From NCBI RefSeq assembly GCF_050947875.1, contig NC_134568.1:214315678-214379677 (forward strand): a stretch of 64,000 nt of DNA. The letters are read 5' to 3'. The position numbers and the translations under genes are program-made. This DNA is from Dermacentor variabilis (lineage: Eukaryota > Arthropoda > Arachnida > Ixodida > Ixodidae). Every line of letters starts with the position of its first letter. The first letter of the stretch is position 1. Shown in pieces: positions 11,361 to 21,590 of the stretch. The notes beneath the pieces were generated by a model. The model was not told where the DNA came from. It made no database searches and worked only from the letters and a program-made list of their open reading frames with translations.

Positions 11361-12130
11361 ATGATGAAGCCAGCCCGTAGTCTAGTCATCTGGCAGTGGA
11401 ACTGGAGGGGGTTCCGCAACAAGCGCGCATGTCTAACACTATTTCTACAGAGTCTTAACAAGCTCCCTGACATTATAACCTTGCAGGAAACACATGGGAA
11501 AGTCACGCTACCTGGATACAACACGTTTCAAGACCCTCACATAGACAAGCCCAACACTGCCGTACTTGCAAGACGACATCTTTCTGTTAAATGGGACACA
11601 TTCAGCAGTACTGAAATCCCCCACAATTTCATCAAAATTCTACCTCAAAGCCACAAACAACTCACCCTATGCGTGTTGAATGTTTATAGCCCTCCCAATG
11701 CTCGACAACACTGCTTTGAGCACATGCTTGCTCAGCCCAAAGCTAACGCCGATAGTCGTAACGGGCAACTTCAATGCCCCCCATCAAATGTGGGGCCACT
11801 CCGCATCCACTCCTAAGGGAAGAGCTCTATGGCAGCACATACAAAATCAACGTTTCACCATCTACATGACTTTACTCTTTCTACCCGGCTAGGAAATAGC
11901 GTCAGTAGGTATACATCCCCCGACCTCACCATAACTCACCGTATCACTCAGGCGACGTGGCAAAACCTCCAAAACAACTTAGGAAGCGACCATTACATCC
12001 TCGAACTCCGTGTAGATTTTAAGCGCAGACCGCTAGCCACGAAACCACTAAGGCTTACCAATTGGACGGAATTCAGAAAATCTCGCTGCAACACTAATGA
12101 AGAAACCATTACCAACATTGAGCAATAGGC
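11361..12130 (+). pseudogene. LINE ORF2 endonuclease domain, frameshifted
   Basis: I-W-Q-W-N-W-R-G and I-I-T-L-Q-E-T-H (11388-11490) are the N-terminal blocks of AP-endonuclease-type LINE nucleases. L-N-V-Y-S-P-P-N follows near 11680. The G-N-F-N-A-P-H catalytic block is in another frame near 11764, and G-S-D-H-Y-I-L near 11985. Two frame changes break the domain. Confidence 0.75.
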
Positions 12131-12137
12131 GAATGCC

Positions 12138-13745
12138 TTGCAGGCAGAAGTAGAGGCCCATACCACCACTCTCCTGCTAGACACACCCTTGGCCACAATT
12201 GATTCCAAGCTTCTACACATGTGGGAAGCGAAGCGAGCTTTACTTAGGAAATGGCTAACAGCATGTTACAATCACAAACTCCGAATCAGAATAGCCAAAT
12301 TAGACTCTCAGATCCAACAATACGCTATCAAATTGGTGGCACAGCAATGTACTCAAGTTTGCGAAGGAGCGCACGGTAATCTCAGCACTAAAAAGACCTG
12401 GCAATTGCTCCGGCACCTGCTCGACCCCACCACGTCTAGGACGCACAATAACCACCAGATGAATAAACTGCTGCATGAACATGCAGAAGACCTGCCGACC
12501 ATGTTCAGCAACCTGGCCTCCGTACATATGTCCTCTCCTACGCAAATATCCATGCCCGACTATGTTGGTGAACCCAATGAGAAGCTTTGCAGTCCCATCA
12601 CAGAAGTGGAGGTTCGACATGCCCTCAACATAGTGCAAACCACCACGGCACCTGACCCAGACTCTGTGACCAATAAAACGCTTTGCAACCTCGATGAGCA
12701 ATCCATACGCAAACTCACCGAGCATTACAACCATTGTCTCGAAGACAGGGAGATACCCCAACAATGGAAAGCAGCCAAAGTGACCTTCATTCCAAAGCCG
12801 AATAAGCCAATTCACATTGATAGCTTCCATCCAATTTCTTTCACTTCATGCATAGAGAAGATCTTGGAGCACGTAATCCACCTACGTCTCTCCAAATACA
12901 TCAAACATAATCACTTGTTCCCTTCGGAAATGACTGGCTTTCGCAAATCTCTTTCTTGTCAGGATTTCATGCTAAGGCTCAAAGAAGACATTATCGAACC
13001 GAGCAACGCACATGACACACAAGCGTTGCTCAACCTCGACCTCAAGGGCGGCTCAAACGTGTACCACTTGGCCATACTATACGAACTTTGCATTATAAAC
13101 TTTGGGGAGCGAATCTACCGCTATATACACATCTTCCTCACGAAGTGCACTGCGACGCTACAATTAGGCAGCGAACAATCTGGCCAAATAAGTTTAGGAA
13201 GCACTGGCACGCCCCACGGGGCAGTACTTCCCCCCCTCCTCTTCAATTTGGCTATGCGACCTTTAACTTTCACTCTCAAGAAGATTCCTGACCTCCGATT
13301 CACACTGTATGCGGATGATATTACGCTGTGGATGACCAGAGGTTCTGACGGGCACATCCAAGACACCCTCCAAGCAGCAATTGATCAGGTCGAACAAGTA
13401 GGTCACGAGTTGAATCTCAGGTGCTCCCCCACCAAATCACAGCTTCTCCTTCTGTGCCCCATGAGACGCTTCAGGACTTCACCCCCGAATATCCAACTCA
13501 CGATTGAAGGGCACCCTATACCACACATAGACATGATAAGGGTCCTAGGATTACACCTCCAACGCAACCGAGCAAATCAGCATACCTTGCAAGCACTACA
13601 AACAACGGTAGATAATACGCTCCGCCTGATAGGGAGGATCTCCAACAAACATGGAGGGCTATCGAGAGAAGGAACTAATTCAGCTAATCAAGGCTTTTGT
13701 CTTAAGCAAAATCACTTTCGCACTACCATATCTCTCACCCTCTAG
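12138..13745 (+). pseudogene. LINE ORF2 reverse transcriptase domain
   Basis: The 535-codon open frame contains the RT blocks T-F-I-P-K-P-N-K-P, H-P-I-S-F-T-S-C, T-G-F-R, L-D-L-K-G, G-T-P-H-G-A-V-L-P-P and Y-A-D-D-I-T-L-W (13309-13332). The catalytic YADD is kept. Expected residues in the finger blocks are altered (for example F-D-N-V replaced by S-N-V-Y), so activity is unlikely. RNase H follows in another frame. Confidence 0.8.
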
Positions 13746-14034
13746 GCAGGAAGAGGATACTGTGAATTGCTTGATCCACAAGATACACGAAGTTGCTCTT
13801 GGTGTTCCAATTAGAGCATCCACACAAAGGGTGATGGCCACGGCCACACTAAATACTCTTTAAGATATTAACCGAAGCACATCTATCATCGCAATACCAC
13901 AGACTCGCCACCACTGAAGCTAGGCGTGAGATCTGAAACAACTTCATCCTGCTCCACCATACAACGAGAGCAAGCGACATCATCTTCCTCTGAACATACA
14001 TGGCCAATACCACATCCAGCCCCTACCCAGAAAC

Positions 14035-14460
14035 ATGCACCCCAAATTTCACGTCGAACGCCGCAAACTTGGAGCCAAGGCGCTACAACGCAGCTATGGA
14101 CAGACTGAAGGAGTCTACTATGTGGACGCTGCAGCTTACACCCCTAGACATCGTTATGCTCTAGCGGTCGTAGACAACCAGGGCAACACTGTTCATCATC
14201 AATCAAGACCACCTCAGCGGGCGACGTGGAAGAGGCCGCCATTGCACTCGCATTAGGGCTACCCGATTGCGACATCATCATTAGTGACTCTAAGACGGCT
14301 ATCTGGAACTGCAGTAATGGCTACATTAACAACCTTGCGCACTCTCTACTTGTCGCTCACCCACCAGAAAACGACATCACTCTTGTATGGACTCCAGCAC
14401 ATCAAGGACTCCACGGCAATGAAATGGCTCATGCCGCTGCTCGGGGATTCACGGACTGAG
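14035..14460 (+). pseudogene. LINE RNase H domain, first copy
   Basis: V-Y-Y-V-D-A-A (about 14116-14136) is the first catalytic Asp block; I-I-I-S-D-S-K and W-T-P-A-H-Q-G-L-H-G-N follow up to 14425. The region changes frame near 14200. This is the RNase H that follows RT in I-group LINEs. Confidence 0.75.
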
Positions 14461-14573
14461 TGGCTGCAAATATGGGCCTAACTCTAGAACCCAATGACTC
14501 CCCACAACACACCAATAAAGACACACTCGTCACATTCCATGAAATTTGCACACATTAAAGACACCAACGCCTA

Positions 14574-14905
14574 ATGTATCCACCTCTTTCTGTGCCTAGA
14601 ACGCGCCAGAGAGCAATACTGTGGCGACAACTACAAACTCGCACTTTTCTTACCCCGTGCACTTTGCATTTACTCTTTCCCACCACATACCCGACACCCA
14701 AGTGTCGCTTTTGCCCTGTCCCTATAGCAGATCTCTCCCATATCATGTGGCAATGCCCCATCAAAACTTGCCCCCGCAAGCTCAAACCATTAATTAGTAG
14801 CGAGGAACTGTGGGAGACTGCCCTGCGCAGCTCCGATCCCACCCTACAGGACCGAGTCCTGAGGTGGGCTGAGGAGGTAGCGAGGTCTCACGAAGCGATG
14901 GAAGC
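14574..14905 (+). pseudogene. LINE C-terminal Cys/His domain, first copy
   Basis: L-R-R/W-R-Q-L-Q-T-R-T-F-L then P-K-C-R-F-C-P and S-H-I-M-W-Q-C-P give the C-x2-C...H...C motif that ends ORF2 in this family. The same block recurs at 17326-17460 and, on the minus strand, near 27400-27550. Homology to LINE sequence stops near 14905, where the second copy begins. Confidence 0.7.
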
Positions 14906-14925
14906 GGCAAAAGTTCAATCGAAAA

Positions 14926-16446
14926 TTGCGCTACAGAATATCCCAAATCACGAGAGCAGCCCAGGAATACGCAGACCAGCTAACCAGTGCTAACTGGCAA
15001 ACGTTTTGTGGTAAGCTAAGTGGTACGCTGGGCACTGCGAGAACCTGGGCAATACTTCAGTCGCTAATAGATCCGACAAACATGAAATCCTATAAAAATC
15101 GGCAGCTTCAAATATTCCTCCACCAGTACGGAGGAGACGGATACCAGCTCCTGAAGGACCTTGAACAAAGGTATCTCTCCCGTGGCTCTAAGCAAAGCTA
15201 TCCGGACTATCCGTATAGAGAAGAAAGCGACCCGCTAGGCACTGACATAACTGTCCACGAAATCAAAGCCGCACTAGCAGACATTCATAGGAACACCGCA
15301 CCCGGAGAGGACGGGATACGGTATACTATACTGCAAAATCTCCCGGATGAGGACCTGGAAACGCTCTGTGCTATGTACAATCAGCACTGGCACGCCGGCA
15401 CTCTCTCTCTGGAATGGCGACGTGCCGAGATCACTTTCATGCTCAAGCCCGGAAAACCCCTGTCGATCCAAAATTTATGGCCAATTTCCCTCACATCGTG
15501 CGTCGGAAAGCTGCTTGAGTATGTAATCCTAAAACGGCTTCAACCTTTCCTGGAGAAGCAAAATTTATTCTCCCACACACAGTTTGGATTTTGCCCCCAT
15601 TTGCCCGCTCACAATGTCCTTCTTCAGATAAAAGAGGATCTCGTTGACCCCCCCCCCATCACGGCGCAGACGAGAGCTCTTTTGGCACTTGATGACAAGG
15701 GAGCTTTTGATAACGTTTCCCATGGTCTCATCCTCGAGAACCTGGCCCACTCCCACTGTGGCTCCTGTGTGTACAATTACGTGCGAGCCTTTCTCAAGGA
15801 CCGTGTAGCCACAGTGGGAATGGGCCCATATCGGTCATCAGACATTAAAGTTACCGGAGCGGGGACACCTCAGGGGTCCGTGCTCTCGCCGACGCTATTC
15901 AACATAGCTATGGCGAGACTACCTCAGTTACTGGAGAAGGTTGAGGGACTATACCACGCAATATATGCTGACGATTTGACTCTCTGGACGTGCACCGGCT
16001 CGGATGGAGACATTCACGACCGCCAACAGATGGTGGTGGATATAGTGCAGGCGTACCTCACGACTGGAAACCTCGAATGTGTGCCACATAAATCAGAACT
16101 ATTACTAATCCAACCCCAAAGCAGCTGTGAAACGCCGATTCCAGTGATTGAAGTGAAAATACAAGGCATACCAATTCCCACTGCACAAAGGGTCCGAATC
16201 TTTGGTTATCATCTACAATCCAATGCCAAAGCTCACCTAACGATAGATCTCCTTGGACGACAGTGCGAGCAAATCATCGGTATGATGAGGCGCGTTAGTA
16301 ACCGCCGCTCAAGACTCAAGGAAGCCGACATGCTGCGGTTGGTCAAGGCATGCATTATCAGCAGGCTAACATATCACCTCCCCATACCACAACCTGACAC
16401 TCTCCCAAACCAACCGTATAAACACAATCATAAGAAGAGCCGTTAA
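14926..16446 (+). pseudogene. LINE RT domain, second copy (506-codon open frame)
   Basis: A long open frame with the RT blocks A-P-G-E-D-G-I, P-I-S-L-T-S-C-V-G-K, L-A-L-D-D-K-G-A-F-D-N-V, G-T-P-Q-G-S-V-L-S-P and Y-A-D-D-L-T-L-W (about 15964-15987). Key catalytic aspartates are present. The frame is lost at 16446, before RNase H. ORF1 and endonuclease are absent by truncation. Less decayed than the first copy. Confidence 0.82.
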
Positions 16447-16693
16447 ACAAGCACTCGGAATTCCTGGATATGCTACCACGGAACGACTGCTTGCTCTCGG
16501 GGTACACAATACCATCGAGGAACACATCGAAGCACACAGGATGGCGCAACTCGAGCGATTGAGACTGACCCCCACAGGCAGGCATTTGCTCTCACGTCTG
16601 GGCTACCCACAGCATTCACTCTCTACGTGAGAGCATGTCCCAGTCCCCTCAAACATCCGAACCTTACTCACCATAGCGCCCATACCGTGCAAT

Positions 16694-17272
16694 ATGCATC
16701 CAGAGCATCATAATAGTCGCCGGGATGCACAAGTTAGATACCTTCGAAAACTCCTCAACGCCCAACCGGAGGGCACCGTCTATTATATCGACGCTGCCCA
16801 CTATGCTCTTGCGATCAGAAATAAAGAAAGACAAGTGTCGGTGGTGGCGGACGATCAGGGTAATATTGTCACCTCGTGTAGCGTCCAAACCGAGGCTACG
16901 CTCACAGGGGAGACGTTGGCCATAGCACTCGCCATCAACCATATCGTCAATCACATGAAAAGATCATCAAAACACGACCACATCATCATTACAGACTCCC
17001 AAGACGCATGTCGAGCCTACCTCAGGGGTCATATACCTCAGGAAGCCGATCGCGCTCTCACCAGCACACATAAGCTCCCCGTGATTCCAGATCCCTCAAT
17101 ACCACGCATCAGGCTGATTTGGACACCTGCTCATGCCTCACTGTCGGGTAATGACCGCGCTCATGCGGCTGCCCGAGAGCTAACCTGCCGGGCACCTGGC
17201 AATGAGGCGAGCAACCCATATCGAGCCTTCCAGAATTTGCCCAACACACACCGTGACACTTTTGCAGACTAG
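16694..17272 (+). pseudogene. LINE RNase H domain, second copy
   Basis: T-V-Y-Y-I-D-A-A (about 16776-16799), E-T-L-A-I-A-L-A-I, I-I-I-T-D-S-Q-D-A-C and L-I-W-T-P-A-H-A-S-L-S-G-N-D-R-A-H-A-A-A-R form a complete-looking RNase H fold in one frame, carrying the acidic residues expected at the active site. It is separated from the RT frame by stops. Confidence 0.8.
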
Positions 17273-17277
17273 GGCGC

Positions 17278-17600
17278 TTGCGATATCACCCTCCACCCAA
17301 ATCCTTCTCCCGCAATGAAGCCATATCCCTGAGACGGCTTCAAACCAACTCATATCTGAACCTCCTCCTTCTCAACAAGTTCTCCCCAACCTTACATCCC
17401 ACCACTTGCCCAGGCTGCAGTGCACCACCGACGATGTTCCACGTCACGATTGAGTGCCAAAAACTACCCAAGGATATCCCTGTTCTACAATCCCCCCAAC
17501 CAACATATGCGCAGTGGGAGGCGATCCTCCGTCGCTCCGAGCCTCAGGTCTGGCTGGCCCTGATACGACGAGCACGAGCGGTAGCGACAGCCATTGGGGC
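17278..17600 (+). pseudogene. LINE C-terminal Cys/His domain, second copy
   Basis: L-R-R-L-Q-T-N-S-Y-L-N then T-C-P-G-C-S-A-P-P and H-V-T-I-E-C give the same Cys/His tail as in the first copy. An in-frame stop separates it from RNase H (TAG at 17270). The 3' UTR and tail follow to 17735. Confidence 0.7.
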
Positions 17601-17742
17601 CCTGGACTGCGGGCCCCAACCACAAAAATCATTTCACTTTGCAATAAAGTTTCTTCTCTCTCTCTCTCTGCCCCGGCCCCTCCCCTCTCTTAAAAGGGGA
17701 ATAAAGTTCATTAATTAATTAATTCATTCATTCATTCAATGT

Positions 17743-18732
17743 ACGAAGTGTGTTTATACATGATTTTAAGATAATGAACTTTTGTTGTCATTATAAAGGA
17801 ATACTGAGACAATAAATGGTAACTTCCAGGACGTAGATGGTCAAATGGTTGAATTACAAGCGGCTACTTGCAAATGCACCTCACACATCGCACACTGCAT
17901 GACTAAGAGCCACAGTTGAAGCAGAGAAGAGTTATGTTCAGTACAAAGTCTAAGTGCAATAAGATCATATCGCACACCGCGTGCTGTATACATTAAGTGA
18001 GAATGAAAGTTTGCGATCGTGAGTCGAGAAGGATGGTGGCCTGATAAGCGCTCTCTTCCTGCATGAGCAAGGGGAAAGAGGGGGAGGGGAGAGAGAGATC
18101 GCAGTAATGCGATCAAGCATGTGCAAGGGCGGGAGTGGGGGGGCAGGTTGTAGTGCATCTCATCTTTTCTAGCATGGCTGTGGTTGTCCATAGCCATCAG
18201 CGTGGCTGAGCGCATATGCATTCTGTTTGAGAGATAATCTGCCGCATGTGCAAAGACTGGATGAGCTGAGATGACATATCGTGCACTGTCTTCCTGCACA
18301 TTTAGTTCTCGAGGTTGCGCAATCTCAAGTTTTAGAGGTGTTGAAGTGAGATGCAGACGAAGCATCTGCTCTTGCTGCCGGCGCATTTATTGATAGGGTC
18401 GCCCCACTGCGGGTAACACTATGAACTGTGGGGGTGGAGTGGACGTGAAAGAGTGGGTGCCTTCGCTTCGTACTGCCAATGTGAAGATATCGTCAACACA
18501 GCATGAATCCGTATCTCTTTCATCGCCGACTCACCAGTTTTTTTCCTCATTAAAATTTGATTTTTTTGTTTGCCTAATAACTCGAAAAAATTTCCGACCC
18601 CTTCTGTGTAAGGAAAATCTATCGCTGACTGTACTTATCTGCATAAAAGATTGAATTTCAATATAATGAATTTTTGATTTAATGAAGCAAATTTCCGGTT
18701 TTACCAACTTCATTATATTGAGTTATGTACTA
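17743..18732. mobile_element. Right part of Tigger MITE copy 2
   Basis: From 17743 the sequence follows copy 1 (5816-6927): AATAAATGGTAACTTCCA, GATGGTCAAATGGTTGAATT, and so on to a decayed terminal repeat, CTTCATTATATTGAG, near 18710-18725. With the left remnant at 10240-10296 it forms one element interrupted by the LINE pair. Confidence 0.78.
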
Positions 18733-19315
18733 TAGCCAAGACAATGCAGATTAATTACAAACTCGATAATTCTGAGTGTGCCTGCTTTAACACCCTCTTT
18801 GAAGTCACAAATTTCATTTTTCCAGATATTATCTGCAATAATAAACAAATATCTTTAACTGCATTTTATGCACAGTAGACAGTGCAGACTGAAACTCTCA
18901 TGATAGACTCCAGCTTCCCGTCCAAAGTTGCACAACACTTGACACACATTTTTAACTGGCTGCAGTAAAATGTGATATAATTATTTGTTGCACTCTCAAG
19001 GCATTGAGCTTTTATGGCACAGTTCAACCCCCCCCCCTCCCCCAGAAAAAGAAGCGTTTCACTTGAGCACTTATTTAATGTTTGTCTTGATTACGGACAC
19101 ATAAAAGTCAGTAATTCAAGCATAAAAAAAAAACAAATTTTTGAAAAAGATGCCTTTCATCAGCAAGCCCTTAGCACCTCTTTCTTTCTTTAGGTACAAT
19201 TGCCACAACCTAGAGTGCTTAATTAAGGATGGACATCATAAGCCAAATGGAATGCATTACTGGGCTCTCATTGTGATTCTCAAAAACATAGTAACTGTGC
19301 ATCTACCCGAGTGCG
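18733..19315. other. No recognised feature
   Basis: AT-rich spacer with a C-rich run at about 19028-19043. No coding signal was recognised on either strand. Confidence 0.55.
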
Positions 19316-20967
19316 CAGGGTGTCTACCAAGTTGACATTTCCAAATTCCCTGAGTTTTCCAGGTTTTCCCTGAGCACCTTTGCAATATTCCCTGAATGAG
19401 CCAGAACTTTGTTTGATGTCAAGACAGGCTGACACCATGTTGCCCGATGCTGTCACTCTCTAGTAAGCATGTTGAAACAAAAAAATGACTTAATCCAGTT
19501 TGACTAGCAAGGAGTAATATCTAATTTAAAAAGAAAACGGAAGGTGTTAGTAAAATGCACAGTTAAAAATGATAAAACCCATTCCAAATTGAGTGAACAT
19601 TTTCAAATATGAATGAAAAGGAGATGCCTACATAAGCAAATATTTCTGAATACAAGCTATTTCTTTCAACTGATAGCAAGCTCATCTGTATGAGGCCTGA
19701 ACTTTGTCACAACTAAGATTCTCTCTCAGCACCTGGGAGGTCAACCTCAACTGTCCTGACATACTCTCAGCCCGTACACAACATCTCAGTGTTGTGTTTC
19801 ACTGCTTTAAAGAGTTTATTTTGGTTTGGATGAGGGACACCTGCATCTTGGTGTCAGCCAGCACTTTGTTTTTTGAGCTCAAGCTCCTTCAAAGAGGCGG
19901 CGGCTCGCTTCCTTTCCCGTTAATTCCTCAGTGCGTCGGTCCTTCCTGTTCTCATCCTCCTTCTGCCACATGTTCACCCCATGGATCAGTTGAAGCATCC
20001 TCTTGGTCAGTTGTCCAATTTTTCGGACTCCCTAGGGGCTGCAGAAACATCCGAAAAATCAAGGCAGTCCGAAAAAAATGAATGCATGTCTTTAACTGCC
20101 CTTAAGGGCTAAACGTCCGAAAAAGCGCTTAAGGCCTGCCAGTACTTATTAGGCATATCGGTGCTTGTACTGTGACTGGAGACGGGGGTGGACGCGTGTC
20201 AGCGTCCACCCCCGTCTGTGGACGCTGTGTATTGCACATATACAATACTATATATTGCACATATATATGCATTGCACAATACATACTGTGTATTGCACAT
20301 ACTGTGCAATGCACAGTACGTATTAAAGAATACGTACTGTGTCCTGTGAGGATTGCCCCTTCTCCCTCTTATTATGCTTCACCGCGTAACACTGCTGTAC
20401 TGAGGCGAAGCTAACTTTCGGCGACTGGCATTACGCAACGCGCTGTGCTCTGCGAGCTTCGAAGCCAATCGCGAGGATTGCAAAGGCGGAGTCGGTGCCA
20501 CAGCTGACAGCGGCGAATTCTTTCAATGAAAAACACGGCAGCGCACGGCAAGAAGTTTAATAGCGAACGTAGAAGCAGCTAGGCCTAACGTTGCCGTGGT
20601 GGTTGCTACGGCTGCCAGCGGATCTGCGTGCGAGTGCCGGTTCGAGGCGGCGAGATAATCAAGACGGCGGCGGTGGCTTCTTTGATTAATGCCATTTCAG
20701 ACCTGCAGTCAGGGCAATATACATTGATTATATGGAGTACGTGGTGGTGCAGCAAAGCTGTGCGAATTATCGGGCATGTCTGCAAAATCGGTCGTTAACT
20801 ACTCTGGCAATACCTCGTGCCGATTCCTCTGTTACTGGGGCCAGCATTAACGCGACTTTCGTTCTCTTTCAATAAACTTACAGCCGATTTTCCCTGACAG
20901 AAGCACAGATTCCCTGAATATTTCCAGTCTATTCAAATTCTGGTTTTCCCGGTTGGTAGACACACTG
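19316..20967. mobile_element. CAGGGTGTCTACC-terminated DNA element, copy A (unclassified)
   Basis: The left end is CAGGGTGTCTACCAAGTTG; the right end is the inverted GGTTGGTAGACACACTG. The interior is collinear with copy B at 37360-45410, including TTCCCTGAGTTTTCCAGG, the TCTCAGCCCGTACACAACAT region and the GGCGGAGTCGGTGCCA region. No target duplication is visible here, and no transposase frame is recognised in 1.65 kb. It may be a non-autonomous DNA transposon. Confidence 0.75.
20180..20217. repeat. Perfect inverted repeat with 6-bp loop
   Basis: AGACGGGGGTGGACGC (20180-20195) and its exact reverse complement (20202-20217) flank GTGTCA, forming a strong GC-rich hairpin. Copy B has only one arm-like stretch here (near 44713-44724), so the second arm arose or was kept only in copy A. 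Downstream to about 20310, TATTGCACATA-type words recur in both orientations. Confidence 0.9.
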
Positions 20968-21086
20968 GACTGCTCCTCGCTTCTTGTTACTGTTTCCCAC
21001 TTCTAACACACATCCCATAATATACATCTGCTGCCACCATGGCCATGAGTGGCACTGGCTAACACTCCCTGGGTTAGACCTTAGAC

Positions 21087-21230
21087 ATACAGGCACCGCA
21101 GTAGCACAATTGGTAGCGCATTGCACACGTAATGCTGACGCTGCGGGTTCGACTCCCACCGGTGGCAAGTTGATTTTTCGTCCACTTTCATCTTACTTTA
21201 GCTTATCATTTCTGCCCTTCATTTCAAAAC
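21087..21230 (+). mobile_element. tRNA-derived SINE
   Basis: The head holds an A-box-like TAGCACAATTGGTAGCGC (21104-21121) and a B-box-like GGTTCGACTCC spaced as in pol III tRNA promoters. The body continues into TTTTTCGTCCACTTTCATC and further T-rich sequence. The fold is not a clean cloverleaf, so a SINE or tRNA pseudogene fits better than an active tRNA gene. It lies in the CDK10 intron 3' of exon 12. Confidence 0.65.
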
Positions 21231-21500
21231 TTCAGATAACTTACTACATGCTTTCTTCACATGGTTGTGACCAACAAAAACTGAGCACCTCGGTTCCCCT
21301 TCTTCTCATTCAATACATACCGTAGTGTAATATACAACTCTCAGTATAGAAAACTGCATACTGCTTGGCCCTTGTAATCGCATAAATACTCGTATTCTAA
21401 GACACACTGTCTGCTTGGAAGTTTTATGATAATGTGGTGATGGATGTAGCAATCACCAAGCGAGCACAACATCTTCATCAAATCAGCCATGAGTACTCAC

Positions 21501-21590
21501 CTTTTCTTTGGGTCATACATAAAGAGAAAATTCAAAAGGCGGATGCCAGCTGGTGAGAGCCAGGGGAAGAAATGCTTCAGGTTGTTGTAC
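21501..21590 (-). CDS. CDK10: CDK10 exon 12
   Basis: Acceptor TTTTTAG; encodes [15 protein letters not shown] then F-L-F-M-Y-D-P-K-K; donor GTGAGT splits an Arg codon. Matches subdomains X-XI. A further coding exon is required downstream. Confidence 0.94.

Larger units (their letters stand above)
10297..14905 (+). mobile_element. I-type LINE copy, 5'-truncated, first of a tandem pair
   Basis: Order: end of ORF1 with CCHC-like knuckles, apurinic-type endonuclease, reverse transcriptase, RNase H, then a C-terminal Cys/His motif. RNase H after RT marks the I-group of non-LTR retrotransposons. The element begins inside ORF1 at 10297, directly after the target copy TCAATGT. It lacks a 3' tail; at about 14900-14905 it joins a second, internally truncated LINE in the same direction. 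Frames are broken at several points. Confidence 0.85.
14906..17735 (+). mobile_element. I-type LINE copy, 5'-truncated before RT, second of a tandem pair
   Basis: Starting near the linker before RT (I-S-Q-I-T-R-A-A-Q-E-Y), this copy has RT, RNase H, the C-terminal Cys/His block, a short 3' UTR with AATAAAG, and an (ATTA)n/(ATTC)n tail. It ends at TCAATGT (17736-17742), the same heptamer that precedes the first copy at 10290-10296. One target duplication therefore brackets both copies. Confidence 0.85.

Noticed and set aside
21100..21170. A functional tRNA gene
   Set aside because: A and B boxes are present but the acceptor and anticodon stems do not pair cleanly, and the sequence runs on into a SINE-like body.
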